DNA from: CBDDKS01 sp965230335
Lineage (GTDB): Bacteria > Pseudomonadota > Gammaproteobacteria > Enterobacterales > Kangiellaceae
NCBI GenBank assembly: GCA_965230335.1
Contig: CBDDKS010000006.1
Coordinates: 2,108,001-2,172,000 of the forward strand
Length of the DNA: 64,000 nt
Direction: 5' to 3'
The notes beneath the pieces are model-generated. The model saw nothing but the letters and a program-made list of their open reading frames with translations, searched no databases and had not been told where the DNA came from. Shown in pieces: positions 43,612 through 52,342 of the stretch. Every line of letters starts with the position of its first letter. Positions within the stretch are counted from its first letter, which is position 1. The position numbers and the translations under genes were made by a program.

Positions 43612-43944
43612 TTAAAGATTTTTAGAACTGTTTTGATGTTGCGATAATGCTTCTTCGGATGGCAGAATGATCGAGTTTAAATAGGTTTCGTAATTTTGAG
43701 GATTATAAATTTCTGCAAACACATCAATTAACATCGTATCTAAAGTATCTTCCTGATATTTATCTGAGAGATATGATTTGATATCACGCATCCAGACTGG
43801 CCACTTAAACTGCACTCTGTTATTGTCTTCAAAAAATTCTAAAGGCGCTGAAATTAATTTTTCATAGCCGCCAACAGATTTGGCAGATTGGTGAAGAACC
43901 TGCCAAATATAACGAATGTCATCTTGTGTTAAGTTTGCATCCAT
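43612..43944 (-). CDS. Hypothetical protein
   Basis: 110 residues from ATG 43944 (MDANLTQDDIRYIW), chosen because GAGG lies 7 bases upstream; longer forms starting further back are less likely. It is soluble and acidic with aromatic-rich segments (VQFKWPVWMRDIKSYL) and no recognised motif. It is convergent with the cyclase gene. Function unknown. Confidence 0.5.
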   Translation of the reverse strand: MDANLTQDDIRYIWQVLHQSAKSVGGYEKLISAPLEFFEDNNRVQFKWPVWMRDIKSYLSDKYQEDTLDTMLIDVFAEIYNPQNYETYLNSIILPSEEALSQHQNSSKNL

Positions 43945-44080
43945 TATAGCCTCTGAATGTTTTAGTTCCATTCGTTGGGAAAATTGTATCATAACGATAG
44001 TTGGCACTAACCACAACCTGTTTGTTCAAAAAGATAATATGAAATTGTTATAATTTGTTAAAACAGAATGGGGTGATGTT

Positions 44081-44143
44081 GTCTATTCAAAAAAATAGAC
44101 TCAGCCCAAAAGGTTAAGCCTGTAAAAGATAAACAGACTCTAG
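44081..44143. repeat. Dispersed TAGAG repeat, long copy
   Basis: Contains GTCTATT (44081-44087) pairing with AATAGAC (44094-44100), then GGTTAAGCCTGTAAAAGATA and AACAGACTCTAG. On the minus strand it is nearly the same as 62341-62393 over about 55 bases. It ends just before the Sel1-protein gene. Confidence 0.75.
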
Positions 44144-44177
44144 GTCAGAATTGTCTAAATATTTTGAGGTAATGCGC

Positions 44178-45008
44178 GTGAAAAGAAATGGGTATTCAGG
44201 TAGAGGAATTTTTTTTCATCTGTTGATGATAGGTTTAATCAGTGCTTGTCATGATCAGGCTGATTATGATGCACGTGCGTATTGCGATAAACATTACAAG
44301 GCAGAAAGTTATCAGGTTGCCTTAAAGGAATGTACCCGGGTCGCTGAACAGGGTTATTTAACGGCGCAGTGGCGACTCAGTCTCATGTATTCCAAAGGAC
44401 AGGGCGTTGAAAAAGATTTAGAAAGTGCCTTTTATTGGTCAAAAAAAGCAGCTCAAAATGCGCATACTGAAGCACAAAGAGAAACAGGACGTTCTTATTT
44501 GCAAGGCAGAGGCGTGGCCATAGATATACCACAGGGAAAACACTGGTTATCACTGGCTGCCAGAGGAGGAGACTCAGAGGCAAAACATCTTTTGGGGCGG
44601 GTGTATTTAGGTGTTTTTGGTGGAGAAGTTGATCAGGCTTCGGCATTCAACTGGTTTAAAAAAGCGGTATCTGATGATTTTAAACCAGCCACCATTGATT
44701 TAGCCTGGTTGCTGTCAACCAGTAAAAATGATTCATTACGCAGAGGAGTGCATGCTGAAAAACTGATACAGACATTCGTAAAAAGACATCCTCAAAAGTC
44801 AGGTTATTTAAAAGTACTGGCAGCCGCCTATGCTGAACAAAGCCAATTTCAAAAGGCCATTGAAACTCAGGAACTGGCTATTCAGTACCTTTCAGAAAAC
44901 GAACAATTATCGGTAAATAAACATTCGTCAGAAGATGAGATGCCATTAAAAGAAGATTTACTCAAGCAATTGGAAATGTATCAACAGAAAAAGCCCTGGA
45001 GAGAATGA
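44178..45008 (+). CDS. Sel1-repeat lipoprotein
   Basis: 276 residues from GTG 44178, chosen because GAGG ends 8 bases upstream; an ATG two codons earlier is too close. A lipoprotein signal ends LMIGLISAC with the lipid-anchored Cys near residue 24. Several Sel1-type repeats follow (about 55-200: TAQWRLSLMYSKGQGVEKDL, AQRETGRSYLQGRGV, AKHLLGRVYLGVF), then a TPR-like pair. Sel1 proteins scaffold complexes in the envelope. Followed closely by convergent msrB. Confidence 0.8.
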   Translation: MKRNGYSGRGIFFHLLMIGLISACHDQADYDARAYCDKHYKAESYQVALKECTRVAEQGYLTAQWRLSLMYSKGQGVEKDLESAFYWSKKAAQNAHTEAQRETGRSYLQGRGVAIDIPQGKHWLSLAARGGDSEAKHLLGRVYLGVFGGEVDQASAFNWFKKAVSDDFKPATIDLAWLLSTSKNDSLRRGVHAEKLIQTFVKRHPQKSGYLKVLAAAYAEQSQFQKAIETQELAIQYLSENEQLSVNKHSSEDEMPLKEDLLKQLEMYQQKKPWRE

Positions 45009-45018
45009 CTCAGTTCTT
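45003..45018. repeat. 16-base dispersed repeat, copy 2
   Basis: GAATGACTCAGTTCTT, identical to 39852-39867, overlaps the stop codon of the Sel1 lipoprotein gene. Confidence 0.5.
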
Positions 45019-45402
45019 TCATTCTTTGGCTTTAAACATTAAAGACAACGAATTAACACAATAACGGGTGTGTGTCGGTTGTGGACCATCATTAAATTTA
45101 TGTCCTAAATGTGCATGGCATTGGCGGCAGGAAATTTCAATGCGTTGCATACCATAACTATGATCTATGGTTTCAATAATGACCTTAGGATCCATTAAGT
45201 CAAAAAAACTGGGCCAACCACTGCCTGAATCGTATTTGTGTTGAGATGAAAATAAAAGGCTGTCACAGCAGGCACAGTAGTAATTGCCTTTTTCATGATG
45301 GAGATAATATTGACCACTTCCAGGTGGTTCAGTTTTCTTTTGTCGGGTAATTTCATAGACATTTTCAGGTAATAATGAACGCCATTCTTCATCTGTTTTC
45401 AT
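45019..45402 (-). CDS. msrB: Methionine sulfoxide reductase B
   Basis: 127 residues, full length. Zinc-binding CxxC pairs are CACC and CRQC; SGSGWPSF and RYCVNSLSL are present, the latter with the catalytic Cys. MsrB reduces methionine-R-sulfoxide in proteins using thioredoxin. No signal peptide, so it is cytoplasmic. Convergent with the Sel1 lipoprotein gene. Confidence 0.95.
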   Translation of the reverse strand: MKTDEEWRSLLPENVYEITRQKKTEPPGSGQYYLHHEKGNYYCACCDSLLFSSQHKYDSGSGWPSFFDLMDPKVIIETIDHSYGMQRIEISCRQCHAHLGHKFNDGPQPTHTRYCVNSLSLMFKAKE

Positions 45403-45488
45403 AAAAAAACCTATGAGTTTTTGAGGTTGAAGAGTAAAAAATCACTGTGATTGCTGAATTCTACCCAAACCGTTCAGCTTAGCTCTAA

Positions 45489-47240
45489 TTATGGGTGATC
45501 AATTTGTTTGGATGCAATAGTAAACCAGAATCGGGAACCTTGGTTTAATGCGCTGTTTACACCAATTTCGCCACCCATGAGTTCGGCCAGTTTTTTGGAA
45601 ACAATTAATCGCAACCGACCAGCAAAGCTACTATTGGTTAAACGAGATCGTTTGTCAAAAGAATCAAATAAACTTTTTTGTGCATCTTGTGGAATACCAA
45701 TACCACTGTCTTTGATGGTAAAGCGTAAATAGGGTTCAGAATCCTGCAGCATAAAATCTGTAAAAATAGATACTTCGCCTTCTTTGGTAAATCGAATGGC
45801 ATTGCCTATAAGATTTTTGATGATCTGTCGGGTTCGTTTGGGATCGTTAAAGAAGGTTTTGGGTGTTTCTGGAGAAGCGTTGACATTAAATATCAAGCCT
45901 TTTGCTTCGGCGTGTCCTCTGTATTCATCTGATATTTCATCCAATAACTCACGGACATTAAAGTGTGAGTTATGTAATGGTAGTAATCCAGCTTCTAATT
46001 TCGAAAAATCCATAATATTTTGTAGATTATCAACCAATGAACCGGAGGCTCTTTGTGCAATAGACAACAGCTCTTTAGGTTCTTCACTCAGAGGGTATTC
46101 ATTTAATAAATTCAGCATACTGGTTAATGTTTTCATCGGTGTGGTGACTTCATCTCCCATTCTGGATAAAAACTCTGATTTTGTTTTGGGAGCAGATACA
46201 GCTTGATTTAGCTGGTTTTTTACTTTATCAGTTTCACTGGTCAAGCTGTTATATTTTTTTTCTATTTGAGACAGTTCTTGTCTGACAATTTGAATATCAT
46301 TTTGATTTCGATTGAGCGTTTTTTCGATATTGGATTTAAGGGGTTCCAGTTCGGGTATGAGTTGACAGTTTTTCAGTTGCCCAATAATTTGTTCAGAAGG
46401 GACGGGATGAGAAAATAATTGTTCTAACTGAAAAAGACTGCCTGAAAGTTGTGAGAGTAATTTTGAAGCAAGAATCAACAAAAATAAAATCAATACAATA
46501 GTGACTATAATAGAAATTTGTAATAACCAATCACTGGAGAAAGTGGTTTGCTGGTTTGGATAAAACTGAATATTGCTGGATAATTCCTCTGAATCGATGG
46601 GCCAGGATAATTCTTTAGTGATCGTGTTTTTTTTCAGTGCATCACTGGTGTAGGTATTGGGACCAAAAGTAAACGCATAATCAATACCGGTTTGTTTTTG
46701 AAGATAGGTTAACAAGGTTTCATCAAGAGGCAGGATGCAAAAATTAATTGCAATCAGATTGTTGTTTTTTTTAACGCCATGACTAAAAATCAAAGAAGGA
46801 ATATCATGATGGGACGTGATTTTTATCATATCTTTAGGCGTTGCCATTTGACTGACAATAATATTGTCTAAGCCATGAGACTTATCCTTGACTATGGGTT
46901 TTTTATTGGCTTGATTGAATGTTCTTGTTTCGACATCAAAAATAATTAATTTAATTGGCAAAAGATCATCATAACGTAAAACTGAAAGTAAATTATTAAA
47001 GTAAGTTTGATTGAGTGGAAAGTGTTCAACTAAATGCCGGGAAAGATTGTTATGGATTTTTTGTGTATCCAAAATAAATTGATCGAGATGAGATTGAGCA
47101 AATTCTTGTTGTTCTTTTTTAAAGGCAGCCTGTAATTGGGATTGTTCATGGCTTAATTGGTTATAACTTAACCAAAGTAAACAGGCAGTTGTTAAAAGTA
47201 CAAAAAGGAGACTAAGCGTTAATTTTGCTTTAATTTTCAT
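45489..47240 (-). CDS. Histidine-kinase-like membrane protein lacking the acceptor His
   Basis: 583 residues. Membrane helices at about 7-24 and 241-260 flank a periplasmic sensor of about 215 residues; a coiled coil follows. The dimerisation segment reads SEFLSRMGDEVTTPMKTL: Asp363 stands where the phosphorylated His should be. The ATPase domain keeps an N-box (NLIGNAIRFT) and DSGIGIP, but the G2 box (GxGLGL) reads AGRLRL. It is therefore a likely pseudokinase. No response regulator is adjacent. Followed upstream by panE-like in the same direction. Confidence 0.85.
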   Translation of the reverse strand: MKIKAKLTLSLLFVLLTTACLLWLSYNQLSHEQSQLQAAFKKEQQEFAQSHLDQFILDTQKIHNNLSRHLVEHFPLNQTYFNNLLSVLRYDDLLPIKLIIFDVETRTFNQANKKPIVKDKSHGLDNIIVSQMATPKDMIKITSHHDIPSLIFSHGVKKNNNLIAINFCILPLDETLLTYLQKQTGIDYAFTFGPNTYTSDALKKNTITKELSWPIDSEELSSNIQFYPNQQTTFSSDWLLQISIIVTIVLILFLLILASKLLSQLSGSLFQLEQLFSHPVPSEQIIGQLKNCQLIPELEPLKSNIEKTLNRNQNDIQIVRQELSQIEKKYNSLTSETDKVKNQLNQAVSAPKTKSEFLSRMGDEVTTPMKTLTSMLNLLNEYPLSEEPKELLSIAQRASGSLVDNLQNIMDFSKLEAGLLPLHNSHFNVRELLDEISDEYRGHAEAKGLIFNVNASPETPKTFFNDPKRTRQIIKNLIGNAIRFTKEGEVSIFTDFMLQDSEPYLRFTIKDSGIGIPQDAQKSLFDSFDKRSRLTNSSFAGRLRLIVSKKLAELMGGEIGVNSALNQGSRFWFTIASKQIDHP

Positions 47241-47364
47241 ATTGTTGTTAATTTAATAGCGGTATGAAATAAAAAGAATGACTTTAATCAAGGTATCTAT
47301 TTAAATTTAGCAGATGAATACTAAAATCTCTTGTAAATGGGCCTATTTCTTGAATTTATTTTGT

Positions 47365-47392
47365 CCTCTTTGTCTTTCAAGATACAAAGAGG
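47365..47392 (-). terminator. Hairpin downstream of panE-like gene
   Basis: CCTCTTTGT (47365-47373) pairs perfectly with ACAAAGAGG (47384-47392) between the panE-like gene and the kinase-like gene. There is no T run, so it may only attenuate or stabilise. Confidence 0.35.
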
Positions 47393-47435
47393 CAAGTAAG
47401 GCTTAATCACCCTGGTTAGTGGATTGAAAAGCAAA

Positions 47436-48410
47436 TCAGCAGTTATGAATAAATTGATAAAGGGATTGATGGGTAGGCATACTGACATCGATGTGTTTTG
47501 CACATTGTAGTAAATAGCCAGTGATGCTTTCAATTTCAGTGGGTTTATTTTGGCGAACATCCTGCAACATGGAAGAATGGTTATGCTCTGTGAGTGTGGC
47601 AATTTGATGTACCGCTTGGATGATGTTCCAATCATCAAGCTGAGGACAATATTCGTGAATAACGGGTTGTAATTCTTTAGCCAGCAAAGCTATCTGATCA
47701 CGATACTCAGGTTTGGTTAAAATATCACCATTTTTACATTGGTGTAGTGCTGTCAGAGGGTTGATGATGGCACTGACACAGAGTTTTTTCCATAGGGTAT
47801 CTTGAATATTCAGTTCCCATATGACTTCAGGTAAGGCAGATTGTAATTGTGCAATCCATTGTGGAACGCCCTTTAATAATGTTGTTGCCGCATCTGGCCC
47901 TATATGTGTTGTTCCATGACCGACATGAATCACATGTCCATGTTGATTTTTGTAAGCACCATGGGTGGTTGTGCCTAATAGGAGTTGGCATTTTGGGAGA
48001 CATTGCTGTGCGATGTCGCTATTCCCCATTCCATTTTGTAATAATAAAACAGTGGAATGCGATTCAATAGCGTGAGCAATACTTTTTAAAGCAGTTTCGA
48101 GTTGATAACTTTTAACACAGACAATTAAAAAATGAATATTTTGTATTTGTTTTGTTGAGACGGCTGGAATAGACTGTGCGACCTTATGGTTTTCATTATC
48201 AGGCTTATAGGGTGTTTCGATGGTAATAGGCACTTTATCTATTTGTGCACTATGATGATCACACTGGGGTTGATGATTGGATTGTGTGGCCTCACTTGTC
48301 TGCTTTTGTCTGGAGATAAGCCGAGAGAGGTAGCCTGCCTGTTGAAGGGCAACAGCCCATAATGAGCCTATGGCACCAGCGCCTAGAATATAAGTTTGTT
48401 GAGGTGTCAT
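47436..48410 (-). CDS. Ketopantoate reductase family protein (PanE-like)
   Basis: 324 residues from ATG 48410 (MTPQQTYILGAGAIGS); an open extension up to 48644 would overlap the next promoter and is rejected. The NADP-binding GAGAIGSLWA is at 10-19. HFLIVCVKSYQLETAL and LLLQNGMGN follow, then LWKKLCVSAIINPLTAL with the conserved Lys and Asn and the C-terminal EIESITGYL. It probably reduces 2-dehydropantoate to pantoate for coenzyme A, though the family has other members. Divergent from the ampG-like gene. Confidence 0.82.
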   Translation of the reverse strand: MTPQQTYILGAGAIGSLWAVALQQAGYLSRLISRQKQTSEATQSNHQPQCDHHSAQIDKVPITIETPYKPDNENHKVAQSIPAVSTKQIQNIHFLIVCVKSYQLETALKSIAHAIESHSTVLLLQNGMGNSDIAQQCLPKCQLLLGTTTHGAYKNQHGHVIHVGHGTTHIGPDAATTLLKGVPQWIAQLQSALPEVIWELNIQDTLWKKLCVSAIINPLTALHQCKNGDILTKPEYRDQIALLAKELQPVIHEYCPQLDDWNIIQAVHQIATLTEHNHSSMLQDVRQNKPTEIESITGYLLQCAKHIDVSMPTHQSLYQFIHNC

Positions 48411-48474
48411 TGAACGAACACTTTTAGAAGTAATAACGTATCTATGACAGTATAGTGGATTTATTGAAATTCTT

Positions 48475-50040
48475 ATGACAAAACTGCAAGAAGTATCACA
48501 AAATGTAACATCCCATTCTGGAGATAAATCTTCAGAGGCAATCAGTTTTTTCGATTTAATAGAGGATAAACGAACCTGGGTGATGCTGGCTTTAGGGTTT
48601 TCAGCAGGTATACCTATTTTATTGATATTTTCAACGTTATCCATATGGCTAACAGAAGCGGGTGTACAAAGGTCTGCGGTTACTTTTTTTGCCTGGGCGG
48701 CATTAGGTTATTCATTTAAATTTATATGGGCACCATTAGTCGATAAATTACCTCTACCTTTTTTATCAAAAGCATTAGGACGACGACGTGGCTGGCTCTT
48801 ATTATCTCAACTAATGGTCATAACCAGTATCATCGCTATGGCGAGTGTTAATCCCCAAGTGAATGATCTGGCATTACAATCTATGGCTATCGCTGCTGTG
48901 GCCTTAGGGTTTTCTTCGGCCACACAAGACATTGTGATCGATGCCTACCGAATCGAATGTGCCGAAGAAAATCATCAGGCTATGCTCTCGGCACAATATG
49001 TCATGGGTTATCGGTTGGGTATGATCATCGCTGGAGGGGGCAGCTTATTGTTAGCGGATTATTTGGGTACCAGTAAAGAGGCTTATAGCTATAGTGCCTG
49101 GCAAATGACTTATTGGGCTATGGCATTTTTTATGGTGATTGGTGTGATGACAACGCTATTAATTTCAGAACCTAAACGATTACAGCAACAAACCAACGTA
49201 GCTTATCCTTATGCCAATAAGGATTATATCCAATTTTTAATGATGTTTGTTATTGCTGTTTTGGCTTTTATTGGTGTTTATCATCTTTTTCCAACACAGG
49301 AAGAAAGTGGTTTTCTAGTCCATGTACATAGTTTTGTTTTTAAATCGATAGAGTTTGTACTGGCGTTAAGTGCTTTTTGTGTAGTTTTGTTAACATTCTG
49401 GAAACAACGAGTGGTGAATCAAAGTTTAGTGCAAGAAGGCTATTGGATGCCTTTAAAAGATTTTTTTGTGCGCTATAAAACATTAGCAGTTTGGATATTA
49501 TTATTGATTGGTTTTTATAAAACATCAGATATGGTGATGGGGACCATTGCCAATGTTTTTTATGAAAATATGGGGTATACAAAAACAGAGATAGGTAGCA
49601 TTTCTAAAATATTTGGTGTAATCGTGACGATTTCAGGAGGGTTTGCTGGTGCTTATTTAACCGTAAAAGTGGGTGTATTTCGCTTACTTCTAGTCGGGGC
49701 TGTACTGGCCAGTGCCAGTAATTTATTATTTATGCTGTTATCCACCAGCGAACCCAGTACCTTAGGGTTGATTTTAGTGATTTCAGCGGATAATTTAAGT
49801 GGTGGAATAGCGACGGTTGCATTTGTTGGTTATTTGTCTCAACTTACAAAAATTTCTTTTACTGCTGTTCAATATGCACTATTCAGTTCATTAATGGTTT
49901 TGTTTCCTAAGTTTTTTTCTGGATTTTCTGGAACTCTGGTTGAAATAATGGGGTATAATCATTTCTTTTTATTAACGGCCTTAATGGGTATTCCTGTTAT
50001 TGCACTGATTCTGTTTTTACAGAAAAAATTAAAAGATTAG
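48475..50040 (+). CDS. AmpG-like muropeptide permease (MFS)
   Basis: 521 residues with about 14 hydrophobic segments. The N-terminus matches AmpG: LGFSAGIPILLIFSTLSIWL, FKFIWAPLVDKLPLPFL, LGRRRGWL and SATQDIVIDAYRIE. AmpG imports GlcNAc-anhydroMurNAc peptides from the periplasm for recycling by NagZ, whose gene lies at 3.4 kb. The stop TAG begins a TAGAGGGCTGTTGATCTTTT sequence close to the dispersed repeat. A TPR-AAA gene follows after 29 bases. Confidence 0.85.
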   Translation: MTKLQEVSQNVTSHSGDKSSEAISFFDLIEDKRTWVMLALGFSAGIPILLIFSTLSIWLTEAGVQRSAVTFFAWAALGYSFKFIWAPLVDKLPLPFLSKALGRRRGWLLLSQLMVITSIIAMASVNPQVNDLALQSMAIAAVALGFSSATQDIVIDAYRIECAEENHQAMLSAQYVMGYRLGMIIAGGGSLLLADYLGTSKEAYSYSAWQMTYWAMAFFMVIGVMTTLLISEPKRLQQQTNVAYPYANKDYIQFLMMFVIAVLAFIGVYHLFPTQEESGFLVHVHSFVFKSIEFVLALSAFCVVLLTFWKQRVVNQSLVQEGYWMPLKDFFVRYKTLAVWILLLIGFYKTSDMVMGTIANVFYENMGYTKTEIGSISKIFGVIVTISGGFAGAYLTVKVGVFRLLLVGAVLASASNLLFMLLSTSEPSTLGLILVISADNLSGGIATVAFVGYLSQLTKISFTAVQYALFSSLMVLFPKFFSGFSGTLVEIMGYNHFFLLTALMGIPVIALILFLQKKLKD

Positions 50041-50069
50041 AGGGCTGTTGATCTTTTTGGGTTCTGATT

Positions 50070-51356
50070 ATGTCAAACAATCAAAGTTTAATTAAAGTAT
50101 TGGTCAATGCATTAAAAAATGATCCGGAAAATAATGATATAAAACGTCATATGGCAGTCCTGTATTTGGAAGAAGGAGAAGTGGAACAGGCTTTGTCTTT
50201 GTATCAGTCTATTTTGGAAAAAGACTCGACTGATCATGAAAGTCTGAAAGGTGCTCTGGCTGCGGCAAAACAATTAGGTGATACCACCTTAATTCAAACA
50301 TTTGAGTTATTATTGAATACTCATAAAAACACGACGTCAGATGAAATATCTAATGAAACAGACAGTCCTTCAGAGACTGAGAAAGAGGCAGTGGAACAGG
50401 CTGATATCGTTTCACTCGAATCTTCAAGGATAAGAGGGCATAAACTGTCTTTGGTTAAGGGGGGAGGGGATACTTCTGAATTTATTACTGATGTTGAAGA
50501 TTCCACTGTTTATTTGAAAGATGTTGGTGGTATGGAGCAGGTGAAAAAACGGATTCAATTATCTTTTTTGGCGCCTCTCAAAAATCCTGAACTGATGAAA
50601 GCTTATGGTAAATCAGTCGGTGGCGGTTTATTGTTGTACGGACCTCCTGGATGTGGAAAAACGTTTATTGCCCGTGCATTGGCAGGAGAATTAGGTGCAA
50701 AATTTATTTCTATTGGTATCTCCGACATTTTAGATATGTATATAGGAGAAAGTGAGAGAAAGCTACATGAATTATTTGAACTGGCAAGAAAGAGTGCGCC
50801 TTGCGTTCTTTTTTTTGATGAACTGGACGCACTGGCACAAAAAAGAAGTCAATTGAGAAACACAGGTATGCGTAGCTTGGTGAATCAATTTTTGGCTGAA
50901 ATGGATTCTATTGGTTCAGATAATCAAGGCGTGTTTATCTTGGCGGCAACCAATCATCCCTGGGATATCGATTCTGCGTTGCGACGCCCTGGAAGGTTTG
51001 ATCGAGTCATAGCAGTTTTTCCTCCAGATGCTGAAGCAAGAATGCATATTTTTCAATATCACTTAAAGAATAAACCTTGTGGTGATTTAAATTTAGAAGA
51101 TATTGTTAAAAAAACTGAAGGCTATTCAGGGGCGGATATTGCACATATCTGTGATTCAAGTGTTGATTTGGCTCTGGAAGAATCCATGACAACTGGCGAA
51201 GTCAGACCTATAGTGACTCAGGATGTGCAGCATGCATTGAAAGAAGTGAAGGCCAGTACACGCAGCTGGTTAGAGCAGGCAAAAAACTATGCTATTTTTG
51301 CCAACGAAAATGGCATGTATGATGATTTATTGGAATATATCAATAAAGTACTTTAG
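50070..51356 (+). CDS. TPR-containing AAA ATPase
   Basis: 428 residues. TPR-like helices fill about 5-85, then an acidic linker, then one AAA module (150-400): Walker A GPPGCGKT (191-198), Walker B CVLFFDELDA (245-254), sensor region AATN (292-295) and Arg finger RRPGRFDR (305-312). The AAA part resembles FtsH or Cdc48/Vps4-type unfoldases, with no protease or membrane domain. It starts 29 bases after the ampG-like gene and ends 9 bases before a TPR membrane protein, so the two act together. Substrates unknown. Confidence 0.75.
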   Translation: MSNNQSLIKVLVNALKNDPENNDIKRHMAVLYLEEGEVEQALSLYQSILEKDSTDHESLKGALAAAKQLGDTTLIQTFELLLNTHKNTTSDEISNETDSPSETEKEAVEQADIVSLESSRIRGHKLSLVKGGGDTSEFITDVEDSTVYLKDVGGMEQVKKRIQLSFLAPLKNPELMKAYGKSVGGGLLLYGPPGCGKTFIARALAGELGAKFISIGISDILDMYIGESERKLHELFELARKSAPCVLFFDELDALAQKRSQLRNTGMRSLVNQFLAEMDSIGSDNQGVFILAATNHPWDIDSALRRPGRFDRVIAVFPPDAEARMHIFQYHLKNKPCGDLNLEDIVKKTEGYSGADIAHICDSSVDLALEESMTTGEVRPIVTQDVQHALKEVKASTRSWLEQAKNYAIFANENGMYDDLLEYINKVL

Positions 51357-51365
51357 GGCGATAGG

Positions 51366-52208
51366 TTGACTTCAGGCAAAGAAACACAAATAGAACACTT
51401 GTTGACGATTGGCCGTTATGATGATGCTTATCCTCTCATTGGCGAACTATTATCTTCAGAGCCTGAAAATGGTTATTTGTATTTCCAATTAACTCGTGTG
51501 TATCTTGGACAAGGTGATTATAAAAAAGCCGAAGAAACCTGTCACACAGGTATTCATTGTGAACCAGAAGAAGCTTTTGGCTACTACTTGTTAAGCTTTA
51601 TTTCCCGATATTTAAAAAAGTTTGATAAGGAATTACAAGCTGCTGAAAGTGCGATTCAAATTGAATCTGAGCATCCCGATTATATTCAGCGTTATGCTGA
51701 AGCCTGTTTGTCGAGTGGTATGGTCAAAAAAGCACAATCGGCTTGTCAGCAACTGTTGGCAATTCATCCAGATTCCGAGTCAGCTTATGAATTAATGGGC
51801 GATATTTATTTTTATCAGGATAAATTCACCCAGGCAGAAGAAAGTTATCGACAGGCTTTGACATTTTCTCCCGACTCTTTGGTGTTACAAAATGATTTGG
51901 CACGCAGTTTAATTGGACAGAAAAAATGGCGTGAGGCAGCGGAGGTTTTGCATAATTCAGTCAAGCTTGATCCATCCAATGAATCCATACAGGATAATTT
52001 ACTCATGTGTATACAAGAGATGATAGGAACACTGTCAGGTCAGGGTATTAATACCAAAAAACTACAAGAAATACCTCAAGATTTACAGATGTTTTATCAG
52101 GAGAAAATGAAACAACGACAAAAAAGTGGCTGGCATCCAATATATATCGTATTGCTTTGGATATCTGGGTTATTTATCTTGATGTTGCTGTTTCAAAGTG
52201 CGGTTTAG
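51366..52208 (+). CDS. TPR protein with C-terminal membrane anchor
   Basis: 280 residues from TTG 51366, the only in-frame start near the upstream stop. About five TPR units cover 5-215 (EPENGYLYFQLTRVYLGQGD, PDSESAYELMGDIYFYQDKF and others), ending in a single hydrophobic tail (IYIVLLWISGLFILMLLF, about 257-274). It is probably tail-anchored with the TPRs in the cytoplasm, recruiting clients or the neighbouring AAA ATPase to the membrane. That role is inference from adjacency. Confidence 0.7.
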   Translation: MTSGKETQIEHLLTIGRYDDAYPLIGELLSSEPENGYLYFQLTRVYLGQGDYKKAEETCHTGIHCEPEEAFGYYLLSFISRYLKKFDKELQAAESAIQIESEHPDYIQRYAEACLSSGMVKKAQSACQQLLAIHPDSESAYELMGDIYFYQDKFTQAEESYRQALTFSPDSLVLQNDLARSLIGQKKWREAAEVLHNSVKLDPSNESIQDNLLMCIQEMIGTLSGQGINTKKLQEIPQDLQMFYQEKMKQRQKSGWHPIYIVLLWISGLFILMLLFQSAV

Positions 52209-52342
52209 GCTTGCAATGGGATGTTGTAGAACATATTCCTGCCAAGACGTGATGATAGCGATGTTTTATTGAGTTAAAGGTTAACATTGACGCCTATCTT
52301 TGATATAAAAGCAGTCATGATGATCTTACCGAGAATAATTTC

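Noticed and set aside
47321..47638. 105-codon open frame on the minus strand
   Set aside because: It overlaps the end of the panE-like gene in another frame and looks random.
48411..48644. 78-codon N-terminal extension of the panE-like gene
   Set aside because: The extension is non-homologous, would overlap the ampG-like start, and the ATG at 48410 directly precedes the NADP-binding motif.
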